A stretch of 64,000 nucleotides of DNA from Clostridia bacterium (GTDB taxonomy: Bacteria > Bacillota > Clostridia > Oscillospirales > Acutalibacteraceae). Made by a program: the position numbers and the translations under genes. The stretch is from the NCBI GenBank assembly GCA_017407705.1, contig JAFQWA010000007.1:1-64000 (forward strand). The letters run 5' to 3'. The first letter of the stretch is position 1. Each line of letters opens with the position of its first letter. Positions 8,656 to 16,943 of this stretch are shown in pieces. The notes under the pieces are model-generated. The model ran no database searches. It was given only the letters and a program-made list of their open reading frames with translations, and was not told the DNA's origin.

Positions 8656-9356
8656 TGTCAGCTGTTATTAAAAGAGAATTAAAAGCATATTTTACATCTC
8701 CTTTAGGTTATGTAATTTTAGCAGTACTTTTGCTGTTCGGCGGTATGAACTTTTCACTTGTTTTTGCCAACGGATATGCAGATATGACCTATGTTTTAGG
8801 CAGTATGGTAACCATTATATTCTTCGTTATCCCCATCTTAACCATGAGATTGTTCAGCGAAGAGAAAAAGCAGAAAACCGATCAGCTGTTACTTACTTCA
8901 CCTATCAGCATCAGAGCAATGGTAATGGGTAAGTTTATTGCTGCGGTAACATTCTTCTCAATATTCATCGGTGTTTGTGTTATTTTCAATCTGGTATTCC
9001 AGGTTTTTGCACAGCCCGACTGGATAGTATTCTTAGGCAACGTAGTGGGTATGCTGCTGTTTGCATCATCCCTTATCGCTATCGGCGTGTTTATCAGCGC
9101 ACTTACTGAAAGTCAGGTGGTTGCTGCGGTTGGTAGCTTTGCAGTTTCATTTTTCTTGATGTCACTGAACAACATCGCAAGTCTTGTTAACCTGGATTTT
9201 GTTACAAAGATTTGTGACTGGATATCCTTCAGTGCACGTTACCAGACCTTTACACAGGGTACTTTTGATATAACCAACACAGTGTTCTTTTTAAGTGTAA
9301 TTGCTATATTCCTGTTCTTGACCATTCGTGTCATTGACAGAAAACGTTGGGCATAA
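8655..9356 (+). CDS. ABC-2 type permease (GldF-like)
   Basis: A 233-residue integral membrane protein with about six hydrophobic segments (near residues 14-34, 48-72, 96-122, 135-160, 165-190 and 212-228). MRLFSEEKKQKTDQLLLTSPIS in the first cytoplasmic loop is the coupling-helix pattern of GldF/NosY-like ABC-2 permeases. It is translated with a one-base overlap after the ATPase gene, with AAGGAGG ahead of its ATG. It should form the membrane channel with the ATPase and the two following extracytoplasmic proteins. The substrate is unknown. Confidence 0.9.
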   Translation: MSAVIKRELKAYFTSPLGYVILAVLLLFGGMNFSLVFANGYADMTYVLGSMVTIIFFVIPILTMRLFSEEKKQKTDQLLLTSPISIRAMVMGKFIAAVTFFSIFIGVCVIFNLVFQVFAQPDWIVFLGNVVGMLLFASSLIAIGVFISALTESQVVAAVGSFAVSFFLMSLNNIASLVNLDFVTKICDWISFSARYQTFTQGTFDITNTVFFLSVIAIFLFLTIRVIDRKRWA

Positions 9357-9370
9357 AGGAGGGGAGAGCT

Positions 9371-10957
9371 ATGGATAAAAAAGAAAAAGTCGTAAAGACC
9401 AAAAAACAAAAGGGCACTCCCTTTTACAAAAAGCAAGGCTTTAAATACAGCGGACTTGCTACCGTGCTTATTGTAGTATTTATTGCTTGTATCGTTGGCG
9501 TTAACGTTTTGGCTTCGGTTGTTGCCAGCAGAATGACTTTTAATATCGACCTTACTTCTTCTAAAGACTATTCTATTTCTAAGGATAACGCAGGTTTTAT
9601 TAAAAGCATTGATAAAGAGATCAACATTATCGTAGCCGCAACAGAGGACTATTACAGAAACGGATACGCTCAGGCATTAGCCCAAGAGGGATATATCGTT
9701 GATAACACAGGCGGTAAGTATTTTGTTCAGACCGTTGAGCTGTTGAAAAACTACGTAAAGACCAATTCAAAGCTTAACTTGCAGTTTATTGATGCACAAA
9801 CTCCTGCTTTTGAAAAATATGCAGAGAAATATCAAAACTCACAGATCTATATCGGTGATATTATTGTTGAGTGCAGCTTTAAAAACTCTGAGGGTCAGAC
9901 ACAGAACAGATATAAGATTTTGTCTATCAGCGACCTTTATTCTATTGAATCCTCAGGTGGATACTCAGGCAGCAGCATTACAGGTTCAAACGTTGAAAGC
10001 GCATTGACCTCTGCTTTGATGTTTGTTTCAGCAGAGCAGACCGATAACGTTACTATTATTACCGGTTACGGATGCGATAAGGTGGAAGGTCTTCAGAGCT
10101 TACTGGAGAATAACAACTACGTATTCGACGAGCTTGAAAATCTTACTACTACCGATATTCCCGAGAGAACCGACGTTCTTGTTTTAGCAGCTCCCACAAG
10201 AGATATGACCGATGATGAGATCAAGAAGATCGATGAATTTTTGCTTGGCGATAAGCTGGGCAAGAGTCTGGTTTACTTTGGCTCCAGTCCTCAGGTAAAG
10301 CTTCCTAATCTGGAAACAGCACTTAAAGAGTGGGGAATTGAGTTTGAGATCGGTACTCTTTATGAAACCGACGCTGACTATCATTCATCCAGAACTAATA
10401 ACGCAATGTTCTTAGTAGATGCAGGTAGTGATTATACCAAGGGCATCAGCGAAGGACTGTTCTATTTCTGCGGAGGCTTGCGTCCTATGAAAACCACCTT
10501 CTCTGATTACGATAAATTCCATACCACCGAGATATTGAAGTCTTCTAACGGTACTGTTATTATGCCTAAGGGTGCCGAAGATGACTGGGCTCCCGCTGAG
10601 GATGCTAAAAAGCAGTCTTATTCTTCAATGGTGTTCAGCACCTACGCTACCGGCGATACCGACGGTGAAACCAGCTTGACATCCAATATTTTGGCTGTAG
10701 CTGCTTTGGACTTTGTTGACAGCGGTTATCTGTCAGCACCCTATTACGCTAATGACGACATTATGGTAGAGATGTTCAATAAATTGGTTAAGCGTGATGA
10801 CGGCGTTTATAAATTCACCAACAAGGTTATAGACGTTGCTATTTTCACACCCAACCAGACAGAGTCTAATGTGATTACTATTGTTTGCACTTGGGGAATT
10901 CCTGTTATTACACTTGTTACAGGTATTGTAGTATTTGTAAGGAGGAAACGTAGATAA
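9371..10957 (+). CDS. GldG-like ABC transporter auxiliary protein
   Basis: About 528 residues: a short basic N-terminus, a membrane segment near residues 25-50, a large extracytoplasmic region and a second membrane segment near residues 500-522 followed by RRKRR. The extracytoplasmic part resembles the ABC_transp_aux (DUF4350/GldG) domain. The frame is open from 9347, but AAAGGAGGGG at 9355-9364 places the start at ATG 9371; the upstream ATG would overlap the permease gene and has no ribosome site. The stop overlaps the start of the DUF4340 gene by one base. Serine- and glycine-rich stretch near residues 195-210 looks like a loop. Confidence 0.85.
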   Translation: MDKKEKVVKTKKQKGTPFYKKQGFKYSGLATVLIVVFIACIVGVNVLASVVASRMTFNIDLTSSKDYSISKDNAGFIKSIDKEINIIVAATEDYYRNGYAQALAQEGYIVDNTGGKYFVQTVELLKNYVKTNSKLNLQFIDAQTPAFEKYAEKYQNSQIYIGDIIVECSFKNSEGQTQNRYKILSISDLYSIESSGGYSGSSITGSNVESALTSALMFVSAEQTDNVTIITGYGCDKVEGLQSLLENNNYVFDELENLTTTDIPERTDVLVLAAPTRDMTDDEIKKIDEFLLGDKLGKSLVYFGSSPQVKLPNLETALKEWGIEFEIGTLYETDADYHSSRTNNAMFLVDAGSDYTKGISEGLFYFCGGLRPMKTTFSDYDKFHTTEILKSSNGTVIMPKGAEDDWAPAEDAKKQSYSSMVFSTYATGDTDGETSLTSNILAVAALDFVDSGYLSAPYYANDDIMVEMFNKLVKRDDGVYKFTNKVIDVAIFTPNQTESNVITIVCTWGIPVITLVTGIVVFVRRKRR

Positions 10958-12612
10958 TGGACAACAAGGACTTTGATAAAGCTAATGTTTCGGAACAAAA
11001 CACTGATTTTGTTCCGGAGCAGGACGTTGCAACTGATGAGGCTAAAAAGTCTGAGCCGTTGATTATTGAAAACTCAACTATCTTTACCGCTCCCACTGAG
11101 CAAAAAAAAGAAAAAGTTAAAAAGGGTAAATACGTAAAGCTTATTGCTCTTTTGTTGGCTTTTGTCATTATTCTTACAGGCGGCATTTTTGCAGCAATAC
11201 ATTTTCTGCCTGAAAAAACAGAGGGTGAGGGTTCATCCGATACCGGCACTCAGACTATCGACCTTACAAGCTCGGCTGAGGCTGCCTTTGAGTCTATCAC
11301 CATAAAAAATGAAAGCGGTGAATATACCGTAGTTCCTTATGTGGTGGAAGAGGAAGGCGAGAAGGTCGCTTATCTGAAGCTTAAGGGCTATGACAATATT
11401 CCCCAGTATGCTGATATGGTAACCAGTATCGGAGATTACGTTTTCTCCGTTACCGCTACCAAAAAGCTGGAGTCTAACTGGACAGAAGAGGATTGCGGTC
11501 TTGATAAGCCCACTGTTTTGGTAACAGTAAAAATATCCGACAAGGAAAGCTTTACCATTACTATCGGTAAAAAGACTCCCGAGGGCACCGGCTATTACTG
11601 CAAAACCTCGTTAAAAGAGGGTATATACGTTGTTAGCGATGATCAGTATACCCGTTTCTCATATCCCCTTACCAGCTATATCGACACAGTTATTATAGAT
11701 GTACTGGAAGCCAGTGGTGATGAGGACGTTTACTTCTCAGCAGGTGAGCTGGTTAGATACGATACCATAACCTTCTCAGGCACAAGATTTGAGCAGCCTA
11801 TCAAGCTTGAGTACCTTACCGATGCAAAAGAGTTCTTGACCAGTGCTATCACATCACCGGTAAGAACCTATGCCAACGATGAGAAGATTTATGCACTGCT
11901 CAGCCCCTTCAGAGAGGGTATGACAGCGGCAGACGCTTATGTTTTCAACCCCACATCTGAGGATCTGAAAGCATACGGTCTGGATAAGCCTGAAACAGTA
12001 ATAACATACGTTATTAAGGAAAAGGCATATACCATAAGGCTGTCAAAAGCAGGAGTTAAGGATGCAGGATATTATGCTTGCACCATTAACGATGATCCGG
12101 TTATTTACAAAATGACTGAGGATCTTTATGAGTTCTTCAAATGGGAGCTTAAAGATTTCAGAAACACTATCTTGTTTGCAAGAGAACTGAAAAAGCTTAA
12201 ATCCCTTACTTTGGAGTACGGTGGAGAGTCTATTAAATATGATGTCAGCGTTACCACCGAAACAGACGAGGCCGGCAACGAGATCAATACCTATGTAATT
12301 ACCCACAACGCTAAGTCGGTAAGCACTGAGGATTTCCAGAAGATGTACAGTACTATCACACTGGTTAAGGCTTCGGATTATCTGAAGATAGGTGAGAAGC
12401 AGCCCAGCGGCACACCTTACATCAAGCTGACTTACGAATATACCGAAGGCTATGAGTCTGACGTTGTAACCTTTGTAAAGTACAACGAAAGATATTATAA
12501 CTATAACGTTAACGGTATAGGCGATGAGCTGGTAAATTACAGAACAGTTGATAATCTTGTAAAGGTATTTGATGATTTCAGAGCGGGTAAAACCGTGGCA
12601 TCTCCCACATAA
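10957..12612 (+). CDS. DUF4340 domain-containing membrane-anchored protein
   Basis: A 551-residue protein with a cytoplasmic tail of about 60 residues, one transmembrane helix near residues 60-83 and a long extracytoplasmic part containing repeated DUF4340-type beta modules (for example DCGLDKPTVLVTVK and AYGLDKPETVITYV, both with the GLDKP signature). DUF4340 proteins regularly accompany GldG-like proteins. AAGGAGG precedes the start, which overlaps the previous stop (TAATG). Codons 12-20 contain a perfect 10-bp inverted repeat (10991-11016) that would fold near the start of the mRNA reading frame. The operon ends in a terminator at 12631. Confidence 0.88.
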   Translation: MDNKDFDKANVSEQNTDFVPEQDVATDEAKKSEPLIIENSTIFTAPTEQKKEKVKKGKYVKLIALLLAFVIILTGGIFAAIHFLPEKTEGEGSSDTGTQTIDLTSSAEAAFESITIKNESGEYTVVPYVVEEEGEKVAYLKLKGYDNIPQYADMVTSIGDYVFSVTATKKLESNWTEEDCGLDKPTVLVTVKISDKESFTITIGKKTPEGTGYYCKTSLKEGIYVVSDDQYTRFSYPLTSYIDTVIIDVLEASGDEDVYFSAGELVRYDTITFSGTRFEQPIKLEYLTDAKEFLTSAITSPVRTYANDEKIYALLSPFREGMTAADAYVFNPTSEDLKAYGLDKPETVITYVIKEKAYTIRLSKAGVKDAGYYACTINDDPVIYKMTEDLYEFFKWELKDFRNTILFARELKKLKSLTLEYGGESIKYDVSVTTETDEAGNEINTYVITHNAKSVSTEDFQKMYSTITLVKASDYLKIGEKQPSGTPYIKLTYEYTEGYESDVVTFVKYNERYYNYNVNGIGDELVNYRTVDNLVKVFDDFRAGKTVASPT

Positions 12613-12630
12613 TATTTTGTTTATAAATTC

Positions 12631-12670
12631 AAAATACAGCAGTCAGACAAGCTGATTGCTGTATTTTTTA
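12631..12670 (+). terminator. Rho-independent terminator of the ABC operon
   Basis: Stem AAATACAGCA / TGCTGTATTT with an inner GTCAG/CTGAT pairing, followed by TTTTTTA. Confidence 0.85.
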
Positions 12671-12734
12671 TATCCATTTTTGGTAATATTGCACAATAAA
12701 TATAAAAGGTTTTGAATATTTTGGTATATTTTCC

Positions 12735-12763
12735 TTGACAATATAAAATTAGAGGAGTATTAT
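12735..12763 (+). promoter_or_regulatory. Sigma-A promoter of the GH16 gene
   Basis: TTGACA at 12735-12740, 17-base spacer, TATTAT at 12758-12763; the start codon is 55 bases further on. Confidence 0.75.
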
Positions 12764-12817
12764 AGTCATATAACTTGTCGAGTATGGTATTTACTTGGCA
12801 GCACAAGGAGAGTATTT

Positions 12818-14740
12818 ATGAAAAAAGTAATCAGCTTTATGTCCATCGCACTTTCCATCGCAATGTTATTCACTTTCATCAACGTAACAACCACCCCAAT
12901 AGCAGCAGAAGCCGAGGTAACAGTTATCGAGAGTTTTTCAGGCAGCACAGTGCCTTCCGACATTACCTCCCTTTACAACCCCAAACTGCAGATAGTTTCT
13001 TCACCCTCTGCAAGCGGTAACGCTATTGCTATGACCATAGGTCAGCGTTATTCCAGCTTGGTGGTTAAAGATTTCACCTTACCTGAAGATGCTACACAGC
13101 TCAAATTCTGGGCAAAAGGTAACACTAAGGATTACGCTATGACAGTTAAACTCCGTAGTCAGGCAAACGGCAGCGGAGATACTTACAAAAACGTAGCTCT
13201 TACCATTTTGAAAAACGGCGGTTATTTCACTATCGATCTCACAACTCTTACCGTAGCACAGATAAAGTCTATAAAGAGTATCGTGCTTACTGCTCAAAAC
13301 GATTTAAGCGGCACAATTTATTTCGATGAGTTTTCTTACGTAGCACCCAGCCACAAATCACCCACACTTATTGAGGATTTCAAAACCGCCACATCAGTAC
13401 CTGCAAACGTTGCAGCTTACAGCGGTTCAACCTTGCAGATAGTATCATCACCTTCCTTTGCTGATAATGCTGTTTGTATGAACATTACACGTCTTTATTC
13501 CAGCCTTATTATTAAAGACATTAAAGTGCCCGCAAACGCTACAGGTATTAAATTCTGGGCAAAGGGCGACAGCAGATATTACAATCTTTCGGTTAAATAC
13601 CGTCCTAATGCTGATGGTACCGGCTCAAACATCAAGTTTATAAACAAAGGCGTATCTGCATCAGGCTCTGAGATAATATTGGATTTCAACGGACTCAGTG
13701 CAGCGCAGATCGCAAACATCAAGAGTATTATGATTACTGCTCAAAACGATTCAAGCGGTAAAGTTTATTTTGACGAATTCCATTGGATTCTTTCAGGAGA
13801 TACTACCACAGAGACCAAACCCGTAGTGATTGATAAGCTTGCAAAAGACGTGAAAAACGTTGGCTCAACTATGGTTTCTCCCATCACAAACTCCACCTAT
13901 AAACTGAACTTTATTGATGACTTTGGCGGAACCTCACTTAACACATCTAATTGGACTGTATTTACAAGAAACTATAATTCATCTGAGCAGTCAGTTAACT
14001 GTGCTAAGAATATTGTTGTAGAGAACAATATGCTGAACATTCTCGGTCTTAAGGAAACCACTCAGTACACCGGCTCTGCCGAAAGCTGGGAAACTCCCAA
14101 AACCTCTTACTTCACCGGCGGCGCTATCAATTCTAACGGTAAGAAGACCTTTAAGTACGGCAGAATGGAAATCTACTGCAAGATCCCGTATTCCTACGGT
14201 ATGTGGCCTGCTTTCTGGACTCAGGGCGTAAACCGTGGATGGCCCTGGTGCGGTGAGATCGATATTATGGAATTTGTAGGCGGTACCGATCAGTGGGGCA
14301 ACTACCGTGACGATGAGTATAACAGCGGCTTGCATTGGTGCGATCCCACATTGGGCTCAGACAAGGCTTGGAGCACAAATCTCACAGTTACTTCCTCCAG
14401 CTCTAACGATCTTTGGAACTCCACCACATCTAAGCTTTCCACCGGCGGCGGAAAGTTCGAGATTCCCAACGGCCCTTCAAAGGGTGCAAAGCTTAACGAC
14501 GCTTGGCGTGTATGCGGAATTGAGTGGACTCCCGAAAAGATGTACTTCTACTGCGATAACACTGTTTATTTCACAGTTGATATTACCAAAACTTCTATGA
14601 GAGAAGCTTTCCATCAGAATCATTACATAATTTTGAATCTGGTTATGGGCGGCTCTTGGGCAGGTACTCCCGACGTAGCAAAGGGAACAGTATTCCCCCA
14701 GAAGTTTATGATTGATTGGGTAAAGGTTTGGCAGAAATAA
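12818..14740 (+). CDS. Secreted GH16 family endo-beta-glucanase with duplicated N-terminal domain
   Basis: A 640-residue secreted glycoside hydrolase. Residues 1-31 form a signal peptide (MKK, hydrophobic core, AEA). Two homologous modules of about 140 residues follow (about 36-180 and 186-328); both contain a VIESF/LIEDF start, LQIVSSPS, YSSL, KFWAKG and YFDEF, like carbohydrate-binding beta-sandwich modules. The catalytic domain (about 360-640) has GEIDIMEF with nucleophile Glu480, Asp482 and acid/base Glu485, the GH16 signature; beta-1,3- or beta-1,3-1,4-glucans are likely substrates. No dockerin or anchor is present, so release into the medium is expected. It is a single-gene unit with its own promoter and terminator. 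Confidence 0.92.
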   Translation: MKKVISFMSIALSIAMLFTFINVTTTPIAAEAEVTVIESFSGSTVPSDITSLYNPKLQIVSSPSASGNAIAMTIGQRYSSLVVKDFTLPEDATQLKFWAKGNTKDYAMTVKLRSQANGSGDTYKNVALTILKNGGYFTIDLTTLTVAQIKSIKSIVLTAQNDLSGTIYFDEFSYVAPSHKSPTLIEDFKTATSVPANVAAYSGSTLQIVSSPSFADNAVCMNITRLYSSLIIKDIKVPANATGIKFWAKGDSRYYNLSVKYRPNADGTGSNIKFINKGVSASGSEIILDFNGLSAAQIANIKSIMITAQNDSSGKVYFDEFHWILSGDTTTETKPVVIDKLAKDVKNVGSTMVSPITNSTYKLNFIDDFGGTSLNTSNWTVFTRNYNSSEQSVNCAKNIVVENNMLNILGLKETTQYTGSAESWETPKTSYFTGGAINSNGKKTFKYGRMEIYCKIPYSYGMWPAFWTQGVNRGWPWCGEIDIMEFVGGTDQWGNYRDDEYNSGLHWCDPTLGSDKAWSTNLTVTSSSSNDLWNSTTSKLSTGGGKFEIPNGPSKGAKLNDAWRVCGIEWTPEKMYFYCDNTVYFTVDITKTSMREAFHQNHYIILNLVMGGSWAGTPDVAKGTVFPQKFMIDWVKVWQK

Positions 14741-14750
14741 ATATATAAGC

Positions 14751-14790
14751 AAACATCCACCTGCGTTGATATGCAGGTGGATGTTTTTTT
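14751..14790 (+). terminator. Terminator of the GH16 gene
   Basis: AACATCCACCTGC / GCAGGTGGATGTT stem with a 7-base loop and a T7 tail. Confidence 0.9.
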
Positions 14791-14810
14791 GTTTTTGCGG
14801 AGCAATCTGT

Positions 14811-14846
14811 TGTTCCCCACCGTAGGGGACGGCGCCTCGACGTCCC
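14811..14846. repeat. Short GC-rich palindromic element
   Basis: A GC-rich island in A/T-rich noncoding DNA: GGGACG at 14826-14831 pairs with CGTCCC at 14841-14846. It resembles the short dispersed palindromes often seen between genes in gut clostridia. The rest of the 304-base gap holds the GH16 terminator and the hpf promoter. Confidence 0.4.
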
Positions 14847-14927
14847 ACGCTTGCCTTCCACTCACACCGCTTTGGCACTCTTTTTTTCATTTTTATAAAA
14901 AAATTATATATTTTTCACAAAAAAATA

Positions 14928-14956
14928 TGGAAATCTTAAAGATAATATGTTATAAT
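14928..14956 (+). promoter_or_regulatory. Promoter of hpf with structured leader
   Basis: TGGAAA at 14928-14933, 17 bases, TATAAT at 14951-14956. In the leader, ATTCCG (14997-15002) can pair with CGGAAT (15017-15022) just before TTTTT, a weak terminator-like hairpin that could act as an attenuator. Confidence 0.5.
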
Positions 14957-15044
14957 ACATATAGCAAGAGGGGTAATCGGTACAAATACCGCAATTATTC
15001 CGTTGCTACCGCTTGGCGGAATTTTTACTCAAAGGGGTATCGTT

Positions 15045-15569
15045 ATGAAAGTTAACTACACAGCAAAAAAGATCACATTAAGAGAAACCTCGAAACAACA
15101 CATTGAGAAAAAATTAAGTAAGCTTGAGCGCTTCTTCTCAGATGACGCAACTGCTCAGGTTATGTTCAGATTGGATAGTAACCGTGTAATTGCAGAGCTT
15201 ACAGTACGTGACAGCGGAGTAGTATTCAGAGCAGAGGATGCTCAAACCGATCTTATGGATGCTTTTGACAATGCTTATGATAATATCATTCGTCGCATAA
15301 GAAAGCAAAAGACTAAACTTGAAAGACGTTTGCGTCCTGCTGCATTTGAAGTGGAGCTGTTTAATGAGCCTGTTGCAGAGCCTGCCGGTGAGTTCAACGT
15401 GGTTAAAACAAAACAGTTCAACCTAAAACCGCTTTCGGTACAAGAGGCTATTTTGCAGATGGAGCTGGTAGGACATAAGTTCTATATGTTCAAAAACGAG
15501 CAAAACGGTCAGATTAACGTGGTGTATGCCAGAAATGACGGTGCTTACGGCTTGATTGAAGCTGAATAA
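15045..15569 (+). CDS. hpf: Ribosome hibernation-promoting factor, long form
   Basis: A 174-residue protein. Residues 1-100 are the S30AE domain (VNYTAKKITLRETSKQHIEKKLSKLERF start, then RRIRKQKTKLERR) that occupies the decoding region of idle ribosomes; residues 115-174 are the C-terminal dimerisation domain (VVKTKQFNLKPLSVQEAILQM), so it is the long form that makes 100S dimers. The frame is open from 15003, but AAAGGGG stands before ATG 15045 and the S30AE domain begins there. It has its own promoter with a possible attenuator in the leader. Confidence 0.93.
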   Translation: MKVNYTAKKITLRETSKQHIEKKLSKLERFFSDDATAQVMFRLDSNRVIAELTVRDSGVVFRAEDAQTDLMDAFDNAYDNIIRRIRKQKTKLERRLRPAAFEVELFNEPVAEPAGEFNVVKTKQFNLKPLSVQEAILQMELVGHKFYMFKNEQNGQINVVYARNDGAYGLIEAE

Positions 15570-15599
15570 ATGAGAAATTTTAATTTTTTCAAATAACTG

Positions 15600-15628
15600 T
15601 TGCTATTAAAAACAAAATTTGTTAAAAT
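15600..15628 (+). promoter_or_regulatory. Promoter of the beta-propeller-like gene and ppa
   Basis: TTGCTA at 15600-15605, 17 bases, TAAAAT at 15623-15628. Confidence 0.5.
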
Positions 15629-15668
15629 AGATATAATAAAGTTTTGTTTTTGAAGGGCATGGAGTTAA

Positions 15669-16340
15669 ATGAAAAAAATTTATGCAAAGGGCGCTGTTTC
15701 TATGATGGTCTCAGGCAAGGGATTCATCTTTACAGCTTTGCAGAATAAAACAGAAGAGAATTACGTTGTTTCTTACAAGCTTCATAACCTTGAAGACGGA
15801 ACAACAAACTTAATTACAAGAAACGTTTTCTTGCTTAATAAGTTCGGAAATCACTTTCAGTTTTTCGAGCAGCATTTAGATGACTATATAAATTGCAAGA
15901 CCGCTCTGCTTCCAAATATGCAGGTTTTTATCGCTTACCCGGATGGACGTGCTATGATCTTTAACGGCAAGGATAAGCTAAGATGGGAAGGAAACATAAA
16001 ATATAAGGGCTTTGGCCCCGCAGATGTTGTGGCAGACGGTAATTTCGTGTGGTGCACCTATCCTGAAAATAACGCTGTTATTAAATATAACACTAACTCT
16101 ATGCGTCAGGACTTCAGGATAGGCGGCTCCGCCGCAGGTGGACTCAATGAGCCTCACGGCATTTTCCTAAATGATAACAAGCTTATCGTAACCTCGTCTG
16201 CAACAGGCGAGGTTATTGGGGTTGATCTGGAAAATTTCTATATTGAACAGATTGCGTCTTTTAATGAGCCGGTCTATCAGTATTTTAAAATAGATTCCAA
16301 TGAAATTATTCTTACCGAATCAGGTATATACAGATTATAA
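15669..16340 (+). CDS. Uncharacterised protein with beta-propeller-like repeats
   Basis: Family not recognised. The 223-residue sequence has no signal peptide or membrane segment. Several strands repeat with the spacing of NHL/SMP-30-like propellers: FGPADVVADGNFVWCTYPENNAVIKYN (about residues 117-143) and LNEPHGIFLNDNKLIVTSSATGEVIGVD (about 158-185) are the clearest two blades. The length allows only about four blades, so it may be a partial or open propeller. GGAG precedes ATG. It is 14 bases ahead of ppa, so co-transcribed with inorganic pyrophosphatase. No catalytic residues can be named. Confidence 0.75.
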   Translation: MKKIYAKGAVSMMVSGKGFIFTALQNKTEENYVVSYKLHNLEDGTTNLITRNVFLLNKFGNHFQFFEQHLDDYINCKTALLPNMQVFIAYPDGRAMIFNGKDKLRWEGNIKYKGFGPADVVADGNFVWCTYPENNAVIKYNTNSMRQDFRIGGSAAGGLNEPHGIFLNDNKLIVTSSATGEVIGVDLENFYIEQIASFNEPVYQYFKIDSNEIILTESGIYRL

Positions 16341-16354
16341 GAAGGAGAAGATCT

Positions 16355-16891
16355 ATGAATATATGGCACGATATAAGTCCTGAAAGAATCAAGGCTGACG
16401 ATTTTTCAGCAGTTATTGAGATTTCAAAGGGCGGAAAAAATAAATATGAATTAGATAAAGAAACAGGTCTTTTACGATTAGACCGTGTTTTGTACACCTC
16501 CACTCACTATCCCGCAAACTACGGTTTTATTCCTCGTACATACGCCGAGGATAACGACCCCTTAGACGTGCTGGTTTTGTGTCAGGAGGCTATCAGTCCC
16601 ATGACTTTGGTTGAGTGTAAGCCCATTGGCATTTTGTATATGAGCGACGGTGAGTCATCTGATGAGAAGGTTTTGGCAGTGCCTGTAAGGGATCCTTCTT
16701 ATAATTGCTATGACGACATCAGTCAGTTGCCTATGCATATTTTCGATGAGGTTTCAAACTTTTTCGAGGTTTATAAAATACTGGAAAACGTAAAAACCGA
16801 TGTACGTAACGTTGAGGGCAGGGAGTCTGCTATCAAAACTATCAACGAGTGCATCGCAAGATATGACAAATTTTTTGGTAATGAGAAATAA
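16355..16891 (+). CDS. ppa: Inorganic pyrophosphatase, family I
   Basis: A 178-residue soluble family I pyrophosphatase, splitting PPi to two phosphates and pulling biosynthetic reactions forward. The signature DNDPLDVLV at residues 66-74 holds the metal-binding aspartates 66, 68 and 71; KYELDKETG near 30-38 and HYPANYGFIP at 51-60 are further active-site blocks. GAAGGAGA precedes ATG. It follows the propeller-like gene by 14 bases and ends at a strong terminator. Many clostridia use family II or membrane pyrophosphatases instead, so this is the soluble bacterial type. Confidence 0.95.
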   Translation: MNIWHDISPERIKADDFSAVIEISKGGKNKYELDKETGLLRLDRVLYTSTHYPANYGFIPRTYAEDNDPLDVLVLCQEAISPMTLVECKPIGILYMSDGESSDEKVLAVPVRDPSYNCYDDISQLPMHIFDEVSNFFEVYKILENVKTDVRNVEGRESAIKTINECIARYDKFFGNEK

Positions 16892-16918
16892 AATGCAGTT
16901 TTCAAACTGCATTTTATT
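16889..16918 (+). terminator. Terminator after ppa
   Basis: AAATGCAGTTT / AAACTGCATTT stem with a two-base loop followed by TATTCTGTTTT; it begins at the ppa stop codon. Confidence 0.8.
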
Positions 16919-16943
16919 CTGTTTTATAGAAAGGATAAATTAA

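Noticed and set aside
14477-14890. 137-residue minus-strand frame over the end of the GH16 gene
   Set aside because: It runs through the GH16 catalytic domain, a terminator and a palindrome, with no ribosome site or recognisable protein pattern.
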